A stretch of DNA of 61,683 bases from Bryobacterales bacterium (GTDB lineage Bacteria > Acidobacteriota > Terriglobia > Bryobacterales > Bryobacteraceae): NCBI GenBank assembly GCA_009697505.1, contig SHUD01000007.1:1-61683 (forward strand), written 5' to 3'. The position numbers and the translations under genes are program-made. Each line of letters starts with the position of its first letter. Position 1 is the first letter of the stretch. Below the pieces are notes generated by a model that saw only the letters and a list, made by a program, of their open reading frames with translations, did not search any database and had not been told where the DNA came from. This document shows, piece after piece, positions 7,442-15,717 of the stretch.

Positions 7442-8341
7442 ATGAAACGTTATTGGATTCTCGCGGCGCTGGCAACCGCCGCGCTGACGGCTTTTGGACA
7501 AGGTGCACCCGACTTCAGCAAAGTCGAAATCAAGACCACCAAGCACAGCAACAATTTCTACACGCTGGACGGCCAGGGCGGCCGCATCGGCATCCTGACC
7601 GGACCCGACGGCGTGTTCATGGTGGATAGCCAGTTCGCTCCCTTAAGCGAAAAGATTAACAACGCTATTAAAGCGGTCTCCGGCGGCGCGCCGATCAAAT
7701 TCATGATCAATACGCACGTGCACGGCGACCACACCGGCGGCGACGAGAATTTCGGCAAGATGGGCGTCACCATCTTCTCGCGGCCCCAGTTGCGCAACCG
7801 CCTGGCGCATCCCAATCCAGGGCCTAACGGCCAGCCCGGCAGGCCCATGCCGGCCGCTGGACTCCCCCTGGTTACCTATACCGGCAGCCTCACCTTCAAC
7901 ATGAACGGCGAGGAAGTGCGCGTCATCGGGATTCCGCGGGCGCACACCGATGGCGACACCATCATCTATTTTGTTACTAATGACGTGATCATGACCGGCG
8001 ACTTTTTCCGTTCGGTGGGATACCCCAACATCGATCGCGCCAACGGTGGTTCTCTGCGCGGCATGTCGGACGGCCTGGCGCGCGTGGTCGCGCTGGCCGG
8101 ACCGAACACCAAAGTCGTTCCCGGACATGGACCGATCACGGATCGCGCGGCCGTCATGGCCCACCGTGACGTGCTGCTCGGCGTGCAGAGGAAAGTGTCC
8201 GATCTGGTGAAGCAGGGCAAGAGCGAGACCGACACGGTCGCCGCCAAGCCGGCCGGCGAGTTTAACTCGCGTGTACCGGAAGGCGGCCCCACCGAAGATC
8301 GCTTCGTGGGCCAGGTATTTCAGGAACTCAAAGCCAACTAA
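7442..8341 (+). CDS. Exported metallo-beta-lactamase-fold hydrolase
   Basis: The start is ATG 7442, behind an excellent CAGGAGG site; an upstream in-frame ATG at 7415 lacks one. The 299-residue product has a signal peptide (ending LTAFGQ) and the zinc-binding motif THVHGDH, with later metal ligands in RAHTDGDT, MTGDFF and PGHGPIT. This is the MBL superfamily; periplasmic members of this type hydrolyse varied esters or lactams and the substrate cannot be read from the sequence. It resembles the gene at 41727 and is probably a paralogue. It converges with the SET gene, overlapping by four bases. Confidence 0.85.
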   Translation: MKRYWILAALATAALTAFGQGAPDFSKVEIKTTKHSNNFYTLDGQGGRIGILTGPDGVFMVDSQFAPLSEKINNAIKAVSGGAPIKFMINTHVHGDHTGGDENFGKMGVTIFSRPQLRNRLAHPNPGPNGQPGRPMPAAGLPLVTYTGSLTFNMNGEEVRVIGIPRAHTDGDTIIYFVTNDVIMTGDFFRSVGYPNIDRANGGSLRGMSDGLARVVALAGPNTKVVPGHGPITDRAAVMAHRDVLLGVQRKVSDLVKQGKSETDTVAAKPAGEFNSRVPEGGPTEDRFVGQVFQELKAN

Positions 8342-8877
8342 GCGGTTGCTGACTTGGTCTTGTGGGCGGCTCGGGGTGCTCTCGCATCCCGGGCCGCTCG
8401 ATATTTTTCGAGTTCACGTTGCAGCCTGGGCGTGAGCTTCTCCATCACTCCCCGGCAGCTTCTGGCCCCGCACGCGCACCTGGATTTGTCCCCCGTGTAG
8501 GTGAAGTTGTAATCCACCAGCAGTTCTTCCCCCGGCTGGATTTCGCGCAGGCTCAGGTAAATGATGTGGCCTTTCATGATGCGCGCGACAACATTGGGCT
8601 CGCAGCTATGGTTGATGATCTCCGCGCCGCTGCCGCCGATGGCGCCGTCAAGAGTCCAGTAGTTATCGAGAGTGAACAGGTAGGTGTACTCGCCGTTGCC
8701 GCGGCGTTTGGTCTCCGCTCGGCTGATGCGTTCGCCGGTGTATTCGATCACCTTGCGGTTGGCCGGGATGCGCTCCTGGGCGTAGACGCCGTAGCGGTGA
8801 ATCTTCGATTTCCGGATCGCCAACGGGAATACGGCAAATTCAGGGTCGATGCGGGGACGGCTGACAGGGGTTTCCAT
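8338..8877 (-). CDS. SET-domain protein lysine methyltransferase
   Basis: The 179-residue product is essentially one SET domain: SKIHRYGVYAQERIPANRKV at the N-terminus, IEYTGERIS, the INHSCEPN motif that closes the active-site pseudoknot, ELLVDYNFTY, and a post-SET zinc cluster (CACGARSCRG). All the usual catalytic elements are present, so it should transfer a methyl group from S-adenosylmethionine to lysine. The C-terminal tail is basic. The fold is mainly eukaryotic but occurs in scattered bacteria; its bacterial target is generally unknown. No chromatin-like protein gene lies nearby. Confidence 0.9.
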   Translation of the reverse strand: METPVSRPRIDPEFAVFPLAIRKSKIHRYGVYAQERIPANRKVIEYTGERISRAETKRRGNGEYTYLFTLDNYWTLDGAIGGSGAEIINHSCEPNVVARIMKGHIIYLSLREIQPGEELLVDYNFTYTGDKSRCACGARSCRGVMEKLTPRLQRELEKYRAARDARAPRAAHKTKSATA

Positions 8878-8935
8878 TCCAGACTAACTCTTGCATTGTA
8901 ACGGAGAGGCGCAGCCGAAAGAAACAAAATTCCAG

Positions 8936-9508
8936 CTACGGCGCCGGCGGCAGCCGCAGATTGAGATGGCGGGCCTGATTCAGCTCGCGCGTGGCGGTGC
9001 GATCCACGGCGGCCAGCGGAATACGGCGATTCGCGCCTTCGGCGTCCACAACGCGGAGATCGCTGCCTTGCACCCATACGGCTGCGGCCGACAGCTTTGT
9101 GCCGTCTTTCAGTGCGATCGCGAAAAACGTGGGCGGCTCACTACTGGGGGGAAGATTTACCTCCTGAATGGAAGACCGGATCGGAGCCGGCGGCGGCGGG
9201 GGCGCCACGGGCATAGGCGCGGGCTCCACCACGACTACATTGGTTGCCGGAGGCGCTGGTACGGCCGGGTAGCCGTAAACCGCCGGATACGCGCCATAGC
9301 CTCCCCAATAAATCGGAGCCCGCTGACCCGGAGCGGGCGCTATCGGTGCGGCTTGCGGAGCACCGTACTGCGGAAACGTGGGGCCTAGCGGCGGAATACC
9401 CGCGCCCAGCGCGGCCGGGAACTGGCGGTCCTGCGCGCCAGCCAGACCTGCCAGCAAACACGCGCAACTGAGAACTCGGCGGACCACAAATCTTCCTGCC
9501 CGTATCAT
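8936..9508 (-). CDS. Exported proline-rich protein of unknown function
   Basis: With the start at ATG 9508 the product has 190 residues, a signal peptide (ending LAGLAGAQ), a proline/alanine/tyrosine-rich middle (YPAVYGYPAVPAPPA, then PPPPPAP), and a compact C-terminal part (FFAIALKDGTKLSAAAVWVQ, then GANRRIPLAAVDR) that looks like a small beta domain. A GTG shortly downstream, with AGGAAG in front of it, is an equally plausible start; GGAGG sits too close to ATG 9508. It is divergent from the sigma-factor gene. I do not recognise a family. Confidence 0.55.
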   Translation of the reverse strand: MIRAGRFVVRRVLSCACLLAGLAGAQDRQFPAALGAGIPPLGPTFPQYGAPQAAPIAPAPGQRAPIYWGGYGAYPAVYGYPAVPAPPATNVVVVEPAPMPVAPPPPPAPIRSSIQEVNLPPSSEPPTFFAIALKDGTKLSAAAVWVQGSDLRVVDAEGANRRIPLAAVDRTATRELNQARHLNLRLPPAP

Positions 9509-9544
9509 ACCTCCGGGAGCGGCGCGGACCAAGCGCACAATTTT

Positions 9545-9573
9545 GGAACTTCCCGGCGTCCGGCCGGGTATAT
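9545..9573 (+). promoter_or_regulatory. Candidate ECF-type promoter of the sigma-factor operon
   Basis: GGAACT (9545-9550) and GTATAT (9568-9573) are separated by 17 bases, the layout expected for an ECF sigma promoter with a GGAAC-type -35. Transcription would start near 9580, only a few bases before ATG 9583, and no Shine-Dalgarno sequence is visible, so the message may be nearly leaderless. This is consistent with the sigma factor activating its own operon. Confidence 0.45.
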
Positions 9574-9582
9574 CAAGTAGAC

Positions 9583-10137
9583 ATGGCAAGCGACGAGAAA
9601 TGGCTCGCGGAGGCGCTGGCCGGCGATGAGCATTCCTTCAGCCTCCTATACCGGGCGCGGCAAGGCGCGATTTACCGCTTTGCGCTGCACATGTCCGGCG
9701 ATCCGGCGCTTGCCGAAGACGTCACACAGGAGGTATTTCTGGCGCTGCTCGAACGGGGAAACCGTTACGATCCGGCACGCGGGCCTCTGCTGCCGTTTCT
9801 GTACGGCATCGCGCGGCACCTGATTCCGCGGCGCCTGGAGAAAATTGGCGCCGATGCGGCGTTGGAGCAGTTGGCCGTCGACGAAGATTTGCTCGACGAT
9901 TTGACGCGTCGGGAAACGATTGAATCCGTGCGCCGGGCGGTGTTGAGCCTGCCGTTGGTGTATCGCGAAGCGGTGGTGCTGTTCGATCTGGAGGGCGCCA
10001 GCTACGAAGAGGCCGCCGCTGCGCTGGACTGCCCGGTGGGAACCGTGCGCTCGCGATTAAGCCGTGGACGGGCGCTGCTGGCTCAAAAATTGGACGGACG
10101 GAAACTGGAAGCGAATGCGGTCAGGAGTTTGTCATGA
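9583..10137 (+). CDS. ECF-family RNA polymerase sigma factor
   Basis: The 184-residue protein has region 2 (FSLLYRARQGAIYRFALHMS, then GDPALAEDVTQEVFLALLER) and region 4 (SLPLVYREAVVLFDLEGASY, then EEAAAALDCPVGTVRSRLSR). The helix-turn-helix VGTVRSRLSRGR would contact the -35 element. The next gene overlaps by four bases (ATGA) and encodes its probable anti-sigma factor, so activity is likely controlled by an envelope signal. ECF group not assigned. Confidence 0.9.
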   Translation: MASDEKWLAEALAGDEHSFSLLYRARQGAIYRFALHMSGDPALAEDVTQEVFLALLERGNRYDPARGPLLPFLYGIARHLIPRRLEKIGADAALEQLAVDEDLLDDLTRRETIESVRRAVLSLPLVYREAVVLFDLEGASYEEAAAALDCPVGTVRSRLSRGRALLAQKLDGRKLEANAVRSLS

Positions 10138-10679
10138 GCGAAGACCGGGTGATTCAGGCGTTGCGGGCGCTCGCCGGGAGCGATCAAGCTAGGCAGGCTG
10201 CACCGGAAACGGAAACGCTGCTGATTCGAGAATTCCGCAAGCATCGGTCCCGGCGCCGGCGGCTCCGGGTGGCGGTAGCCGTGGCGGCTGCCGCGAGCCT
10301 CGCGCTGGCAGTATTCCCGCTGACGAATCGGCCGCTACAAGTACAACGGCCCGTGGTGGCGCCCAGTCCGCAGGTTCCTGAAATCGCCGTGGAGCCGGCT
10401 CCGGCCGTGGTGACGGCGCCCCAGAGCGTCCGGCGCTCCAACGTGAGCAGCCGCCAGCGCCCGCGAGAAACGGTAACCGGCTTTTTCCCGTGGATGGATT
10501 CGGCGCTACCGTTCGATCGTGGCCAACTGCTGCGCGTGGAGTTGCCGGCCGGGGTCATGCGCTCGGTGGGTCTGCCGGTGCCTGAAGATCACCTTGGAGA
10601 TCTGATTCAAGCCGACGTCCTGGTGGGCGAAGAAGGTCTGCCGCGGGCCATCCGGTTCGTGAAATCTGATATGCATTAA
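10134..10679 (+). CDS. Probable membrane anti-sigma factor
   Basis: The 181-residue product has a short cytoplasmic N-terminus, a very basic stretch (RKHRSRRRRLRV, about residues 35-46), one membrane segment (VAVAAAASLALAVFPL), then an exported proline-rich linker and a C-terminal domain of about 70 residues. Topology and ATGA coupling to the sigma gene make an anti-sigma role likely. I see no HCxxC zinc motif, so it is not a ZAS-type factor, and no named anti-sigma domain is evident. Confidence 0.65.
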   Translation: MSEDRVIQALRALAGSDQARQAAPETETLLIREFRKHRSRRRRLRVAVAVAAAASLALAVFPLTNRPLQVQRPVVAPSPQVPEIAVEPAPAVVTAPQSVRRSNVSSRQRPRETVTGFFPWMDSALPFDRGQLLRVELPAGVMRSVGLPVPEDHLGDLIQADVLVGEEGLPRAIRFVKSDMH

Positions 10680-10691
10680 GGAGGAGTAAAA

Positions 10692-11618
10692 ATGAAAATG
10701 GGAACGTGGGCAATGATGGCGCTGGCTGCGGCGTCCCCGCTGCTGGCCCAACAGGAGCAGGACGTAGTGTTCACCCGCGCGGCCCCCATCGGGATGGCGG
10801 CGATGGGAGTAGGTGCCGGCATGGGCGGCACGTTCAATTTCGTCGCGGGTGAGCTGGTGGGCGGCGCGCCCGTGAAAAACGCGCCGTATTCGGCCGAGGC
10901 GGCGACCGAGAACGTGCAGGTGCTTGCCGACGGAAATCGCATTGTCCACAAGACCACCGCTGTGGTGTATCGCGATAGCCAGGGGCGGGAGCGGCGGGAG
11001 CAGTCCTTGCCTGCCATCGGCCCCTTCGCCGCGCAAGGAGTGCCGCCCAAGACCATCTTTATCTCCGACCCAGTGGCGGGAGTGAACTATTCGCTCGACG
11101 TGCAAAACAAGATCGCGATCAAACTCCCGCATACGCCTATGGCCCCAGGCAAACTAATGGACCTTCCCGCGCCACCCAAGGAGGGAGGACAGGTATTCAT
11201 CCGGCATTTTGAGGGACCGGCTCCGGCGGCGGGAGTTGCCATGGCCGCACCGCAAGCAATGTTCTTCCGGCACGGCCCCGGCGCGCCGGGAGCGGGCGCC
11301 GGCACAGGCCCCCAGGGAGAGCAACTGGGATCGAAAGTCATCGAGGGGATTTCCGCCGATGGCGTGCGCCACAACATCACGATTCCCGCCGGCCAGATCG
11401 GCAACGAAAGGCCGATCGAGATCGCCGACGAAATTTGGCGGTCCCCTGAATTGCAGGTGATTGTGCAATCGACGCATAGCGATCCCCGCATGGGTACGAT
11501 GACGTATTCGCTGCGGAACACGTCGCGCGCCGAGCCCGCGGCCATGCTGTTCCAGGTGCCGCCGGACTACACGCTTCGCGACGCCCCGCGGTTCGTAAGG
11601 CCTTTTCCGGCACAGTAG
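10692..11618 (+). CDS. Exported protein of unknown function in sigma-factor operon
   Basis: It starts 12 bp after the anti-sigma gene, behind AAGGAGG. The 308-residue product has a signal peptide (ending SPLLAQ), a glycine/methionine/alanine-rich segment (MAAMGVGAGMGG) and then a globular domain with VQVLADGNRIVHKTTAVVYR, DSQGRERREQ and IFISDPVAGVNYSLDVQNK. The C-terminal part has LQVIVQSTHSDPRMGTMTYS and LRNTSRAEP. I recognise this type only as uncharacterised acidobacterial secreted proteins. Its place suggests it is an output or sensor of the sigma system. Confidence 0.65.
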   Translation: MKMGTWAMMALAAASPLLAQQEQDVVFTRAAPIGMAAMGVGAGMGGTFNFVAGELVGGAPVKNAPYSAEAATENVQVLADGNRIVHKTTAVVYRDSQGRERREQSLPAIGPFAAQGVPPKTIFISDPVAGVNYSLDVQNKIAIKLPHTPMAPGKLMDLPAPPKEGGQVFIRHFEGPAPAAGVAMAAPQAMFFRHGPGAPGAGAGTGPQGEQLGSKVIEGISADGVRHNITIPAGQIGNERPIEIADEIWRSPELQVIVQSTHSDPRMGTMTYSLRNTSRAEPAAMLFQVPPDYTLRDAPRFVRPFPAQ

Positions 11619-11654
11619 GAAACCTCCCGCCGGGGAGCCGCGTAGAATAGACGT

Positions 11655-12941
11655 ATGCGCGCGTGGCTCCCGGCACTCTTGCTCGTGTACGCGCATCTGT
11701 GCGCGCAGTCTCCGTCGGCGCCCTATCCGCTGATCCGTTGGATCGTCCAAGGCAATCACCACTTCACCGCGGAACAGATCATGAATGCGGCGGGCTTGAA
11801 ACCAGGTCAACAAGTCAGCAAGGAAACGTTCGACGCCGCGCGGGACCGCCTGATGGAAACCGGCGGATTCGAGAGCGTGGGCTACGCCTTCAAGCCCAGT
11901 GCGGAGAAGAACGGCTACGATGCGACTTTTGACGTTGCCGAAGTCGCGCTGCTTTACCAGTTCCGGTTCGCGGACCTGCCCGCCCCCGGTGATCGCCTGC
12001 GTGCGCTGCTGCGCCAGCAGGAAACGCTGTTCGCGGACGAAATTCCCGCCACGCCGGAGGTTCTCAACCGCTACAACGGAGTGCTAACGAAATTTCTGGA
12101 AGGCAAGATCGAAGTGCTTGGGCGGCTGAGTTACGATCTGCCTGGGCCGCCAATGATCCTGTTCCGTCCGGCTGGTGACCGCCCTCGCATTTCCCAAATC
12201 CATTTCACGGGAAATGAGTCGCTGGCCGCCACGCAGTTGTTCAACACGTTTTCCGGCGTCGCGGTGGGCAAGGAATTCTCGGAAGACACGGTGCGCCGCC
12301 TGCTGGACCTGAATATCCGTCCGTTGTTTGAAGCGCGCGGCAAACTGCGCGTGGCTTTTCCGAAGATCACCGCCGCGCCATCGCAGGAAGCGGACGTCGT
12401 CGGTGTCGCCGTCGACATCACCATCGAAGAAGGGCCCGAGTTCAAACTGGGCAACGTGCGTTACGCGGGCGCGGCCACCAGGCAGGCTAAGGACCTGGAC
12501 ACCCTCGCCAAGTGGCGCAAAGACGAAGTGGTGAACTTCGACGAGATCAAAGCAGGCGTGGATCGCATCACGCACCAGTTCAAGAGCAAAGGATACCTGC
12601 ATGCGGAATCGCGCGTGGACCGCACCGTCAATGACAAGGAACAGACGGTGGATCTGGTGGTGGACGTGAAAACGGGCGAGATCTACACCTATGGCAAGCT
12701 GGAAATTCGTGGCCTGGATCTCTACGGCGAGCCAGCCGTCCGCAAGCAGTGGGGCACACGGGAGGGCAAGCCGTTCGATCCGGAAGCTCCGGACGCGTTT
12801 CTCAAGGAAGCCCAGGCCATGTTCGACGACCTGGGGTCGACCAGCTCCGAAACCAAGGTCAATGAGGCCGCGAAAACAGCGGACGTGACGCTGATCTTCG
12901 CGGGAACCAAGAACCCGGGTGCCGGCCGCCACCTGCCATAG
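11655..12941 (+). CDS. POTRA-repeat outer-membrane-assembly-like protein without a barrel
   Basis: The 428-residue protein has a signal peptide (ending AHLCAQ) followed by POTRA-like units: IRWIVQGNHHFTAEQIMNAA (from about residue 28), ISQIHFTGNESLAATQLFNT (about 180), FKLGNVRYAG (about 260), and YTYGKLEIRGLDLYGE (about 340). BamA and TamA proteins follow such repeats with a 16-strand barrel; this one ends 60-70 residues after the last unit. It starts 36 bp after the preceding gene and is probably in the sigma operon. It could be a soluble periplasmic partner for a barrel encoded elsewhere, or a remnant that lost its barrel. Confidence 0.75.
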   Translation: MRAWLPALLLVYAHLCAQSPSAPYPLIRWIVQGNHHFTAEQIMNAAGLKPGQQVSKETFDAARDRLMETGGFESVGYAFKPSAEKNGYDATFDVAEVALLYQFRFADLPAPGDRLRALLRQQETLFADEIPATPEVLNRYNGVLTKFLEGKIEVLGRLSYDLPGPPMILFRPAGDRPRISQIHFTGNESLAATQLFNTFSGVAVGKEFSEDTVRRLLDLNIRPLFEARGKLRVAFPKITAAPSQEADVVGVAVDITIEEGPEFKLGNVRYAGAATRQAKDLDTLAKWRKDEVVNFDEIKAGVDRITHQFKSKGYLHAESRVDRTVNDKEQTVDLVVDVKTGEIYTYGKLEIRGLDLYGEPAVRKQWGTREGKPFDPEAPDAFLKEAQAMFDDLGSTSSETKVNEAAKTADVTLIFAGTKNPGAGRHLP

Positions 12942-13107
12942 GGAACTCAAAGAACCGTCGCATTCGCGTCCTTTCGCCGGCACAGATCGACCAGGCCATG
13001 TTCAGCTAAGACCGGCCGCGTGCAACGTTCGTTGGTCGATGTCAGGCGGGAAGGAATGCGTGCTCGGGAAGCGAGTCGCAAGAGGCCCGTGATAGCTTGA
13101 GAAGAGT

Positions 13108-13533
13108 ATGCGATTCGAAGCCGACGTTTTGATCGAGGGACCGCACCACAAGCAAATTGCGGTTATCGAAGTGAAAAATCAACTGGGTCTTTCGGTGGAC
13201 CACGGACGGCTGCGTCTCGCGTACATGCGGCTCAGCGGTGGACCTGCACGATGCTTCATGCTGGCTTCGCAAGACGTCGCATTCATTTGGCGGGACGGCG
13301 AAGAACAGCCGACGGTCGTTTCCATGGAACCCGTCATCCGCCGCTATCTCCCTGATCTCGCAGCCGAAGAGCGCCTATATGGTTTCCAGGTGGAAACTCT
13401 TATCTTGCATTGGCTCAACGAACTTGTAGCAGGATGGCGGACTGGAACCGGAGAGCCGGAATCCACGCTAGCAGCGATTGGGTTTTTGGATGCTGTCCGC
13501 AACGGAACTGTACATTCGAAAGCCGTGGCGTGA
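13108..13533 (+). CDS. Hypothetical protein with restriction-nuclease-like motif
   Basis: A GAGAAG site precedes ATG 13108. The 141-residue product opens RFEADVLIEG and IAVIEVKNQLG, which has the Asp...Glu-x-Lys spacing of the PD-(D/E)XK nuclease fold; no other family feature is recognised. The following PIN-type gene overlaps its stop by four bases (GTGA), so the two are translationally coupled. A role with that nuclease domain, as an antitoxin-like or accessory protein, is speculation. Confidence 0.55.
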   Translation: MRFEADVLIEGPHHKQIAVIEVKNQLGLSVDHGRLRLAYMRLSGGPARCFMLASQDVAFIWRDGEEQPTVVSMEPVIRRYLPDLAAEERLYGFQVETLILHWLNELVAGWRTGTGEPESTLAAIGFLDAVRNGTVHSKAVA

Positions 13534-14135
13534 TTGCCTACATTGAAACGAATTTTCTGATCGACTTCGGCCTTCGGCAAGAAGATTTTTCCGCTACTGG
13601 CGCCATCGTTCAACTGGCTGAAGAGTCGAAGGTCGTTCTGGCCGTTCCGCAGATCTCATTGCTTGAGGCCATACACACCGTCGAGGGTTGGCGGAAGAAA
13701 CGCCAGTCTCTCGGCACCGAACTGCAAAATGAGCACTCCCGCTTGAGAAGATCGGCTCCTGCGGAGCCACGGTTGGAGACATGGGAGCGAACTGTCGGTG
13801 AGCTTGCGAAATTGAGTGGCGAGCAACTGAACGCGATTCAACAAGCAATGAAACAGGTGCTTTCCCGCTCGCGCTAGCTTACTTTCAATTTGGAAGTTCT
13901 ATCCGGCGCGACGATTGCTCAGAAGAGTCTGGGGCTCGATCCAGTAGACTCCATCATTTACACTTCAGTACTGTTGGATATGGAGAAGACCCCAGAGGCG
14001 TCCCGGTGTTTCATTGGACGTGATGTGCGCTTTCTAGAAACCGTCAAGTCTGAATTCGAAGGCAGAAATTGCCGGTGTTTTCAGGATTTCGGGAAGGGCC
14101 TCAGCTATCTTCGGACGCCAGGTGAAGGCGTTTGA
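13530..14135 (+). pseudogene. PIN-domain gene interrupted by an in-frame TAG
   Basis: From GTG 13530 the frame reads a PIN-type N-terminus (IAYIETNFLIDFGL), continues through a charged helical middle, and meets TAG at 13875-13877. The same frame then continues LTFNLEVLSG and reaches GLDPVDSIIYTSVLL, the conserved C-terminal acidic segment of PIN nucleases, ending at 14135. Reading through gives about 201 residues with acidic residues from both halves. One point mutation (or a sequencing error) explains the split. A TTG at 13890 could make the second half on its own, but it would lack the first catalytic aspartate/glutamate. Confidence 0.75.
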
Positions 14136-14189
14136 TGACCAGGCACGAAACAGCCCGATGCCGCGCCAAGCGGTCGCTTGGCGTCTCAG

Positions 14190-15005
14190 ATGGACCCCTT
14201 GCTATCCTGTAGTTCTGTGCCGCCGCCGCTGAATTTCCACCTGGAGCATTACGATGGACCGCTCGACCTGCTGTTGGACCTGATCCGCAAGCAGGAGATC
14301 GACATCTACAACATCCCCATCGCGCAGATCACCTCGCAGTACCTGGAATACATGACGCACGCGCTGAAGATGGACATCGAGCTCAGCGCCGAGTTCGTCT
14401 ATATGGCGGCCACGCTGATCCAGATCAAGTCCAAAGTGCTGTTGCCGCGCGACCCCGCACTACAGGAGATCTCCCCGGAAGATGACCCGCGCCAGGAACT
14501 GGTCGATCGTCTGCTGGAGCATGAGCGCTTCAAGTCCGCCGCCGAAATGCTGCACCAGAAGCGGGTGGTGGAAGAGGCCGTGTGGTCGAATCCGCGGATC
14601 GAGGAGTTCCGCGCCGAAGACGATGGCACTCCGGGCCTGGCGGTCACCTTGCACGATCTGGTGAAGACCTTCCAGGGCGTGCTGGAGCGCGCCAAGAACC
14701 GGCCGGTTTATGAGATCGACCAGGAAGACGTCTCCGTGCCGGACATGATCCGCTACATGCGGACCATTTTCGAAAAAGAACGGCGTAATGACGTGATCTC
14801 CGCGCGTGAGCTGTTCGAACGCCAGAAGAGCCGGCGGGCCATGATCTGTCTGTTCCTGGCCTTGCTGGAATTGGTCAAGCTGCAAGCCGTGGGGCTGACG
14901 CAGGCCGACGCGTTCGGAGAAATCGGCTTAAAGCGGCTGAAAGGGTTTGACGGAGTGTTCGCGCAAGAAACGACGATGACAGTGATTAACGAAGGGTATC
15001 TGTAG
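14190..15005 (+). CDS. scpA: Segregation and condensation protein A
   Basis: ScpA is the kleisin that bridges SMC heads in the chromosome-condensing complex. The protein has the typical N-terminus HLEHYDGPLDLLLDLI, a helical middle, and a C-terminal winged helix (RAMICLFLALLELVKLQAVG). With the start at ATG 14190 it has 271 residues, normal for the family; a TTG at 14178 is possible but lacks support. scpB and rluB follow in the same direction, a widely conserved order. No smc gene is in the window. Confidence 0.93.
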   Translation: MDPLLSCSSVPPPLNFHLEHYDGPLDLLLDLIRKQEIDIYNIPIAQITSQYLEYMTHALKMDIELSAEFVYMAATLIQIKSKVLLPRDPALQEISPEDDPRQELVDRLLEHERFKSAAEMLHQKRVVEEAVWSNPRIEEFRAEDDGTPGLAVTLHDLVKTFQGVLERAKNRPVYEIDQEDVSVPDMIRYMRTIFEKERRNDVISARELFERQKSRRAMICLFLALLELVKLQAVGLTQADAFGEIGLKRLKGFDGVFAQETTMTVINEGYL

Positions 15006-15024
15006 GCGGGGGGTATCAGCAAGC

Positions 15025-15717
15025 ATGGATGAAATCGACGTTTCCCAACTGACCGAGGAAAGGCCCGCCGAAAGCCAGGACACCCAACTGAAGGCCATCC
15101 TGGAGGCCATCGTTTACATCACCGATGAGCCTCTTTCGGCACAGCAACTGGCCGCCGCTTTGGAGCGTCCGCTGGACGTGATCCAGCGGGTGCTCAACCA
15201 ACTGCTGGAAGAATACGCCAAGCCCGGGCATGGGCTGAGCATCCGCGAGATCGCGGGCGGCTACAAGATGGCCACCAAGGCCGAGCATCACGAAGCCGTG
15301 CGCGCGTTCGTCAAGAAACTCACTCCGCCGCTGAAACTGTCTCTGCCGGCGCTGGAGACGCTGGCGGTCATCGCCTACAAGCAACCGGTGACCACGCCCG
15401 AGATCATGGAAATCCGCGGCGTGCAGGGAGCGAGCGTGCTCAAGACGCTGCTCGACCGCAAGCTGATCGCCGAGGCCGGCCGCAAGAAAGTGGTCGGGCA
15501 GCCGATTTTATACAAGACCACCAAAGAGTTCCTGGTGCAGTTCGGCTTGAAGGATCTGAGCGAGTTGCCGACACTCAAGGAATTCGAAGAGTTGGGCCGC
15601 ATGTCGGTGGCCGAGCCGGAGGGTGAGACTGAAGCAGAGGTTGCGCAGGCGGAGCTACCGCTGGAGCCAGAAGCGCCGGACGCGGCGGCGCCCGCGGCAG
15701 GACCGGTGAATGCCTAA
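15025..15717 (+). CDS. scpB: Segregation and condensation protein B
   Basis: ScpB forms the winged-helix dimer that binds ScpA in the SMC complex. The 230-residue protein has LKAILEAIVYITDEPLSAQQ at the start, LALPALETLAVIAYKQPVT-like sequence (LSLPALETLAVIAYKQPVTT) and GRKKVVGQPILYKTTKEFL near the end of the folded part. It then has a long acidic, alanine-rich tail (EGETEAEVAQAELPLEPEA), probably disordered. Its 3' end overlaps rluB by eight bases. Confidence 0.93.
   Translation: MDEIDVSQLTEERPAESQDTQLKAILEAIVYITDEPLSAQQLAAALERPLDVIQRVLNQLLEEYAKPGHGLSIREIAGGYKMATKAEHHEAVRAFVKKLTPPLKLSLPALETLAVIAYKQPVTTPEIMEIRGVQGASVLKTLLDRKLIAEAGRKKVVGQPILYKTTKEFLVQFGLKDLSELPTLKEFEELGRMSVAEPEGETEAEVAQAELPLEPEAPDAAAPAAGPVNA

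Noticed and set aside
13410-13529. Upstream part of the PIN frame before GTG 13530
   Set aside because: It overlaps the preceding gene in another frame and the conserved PIN sequence starts right at GTG 13530.
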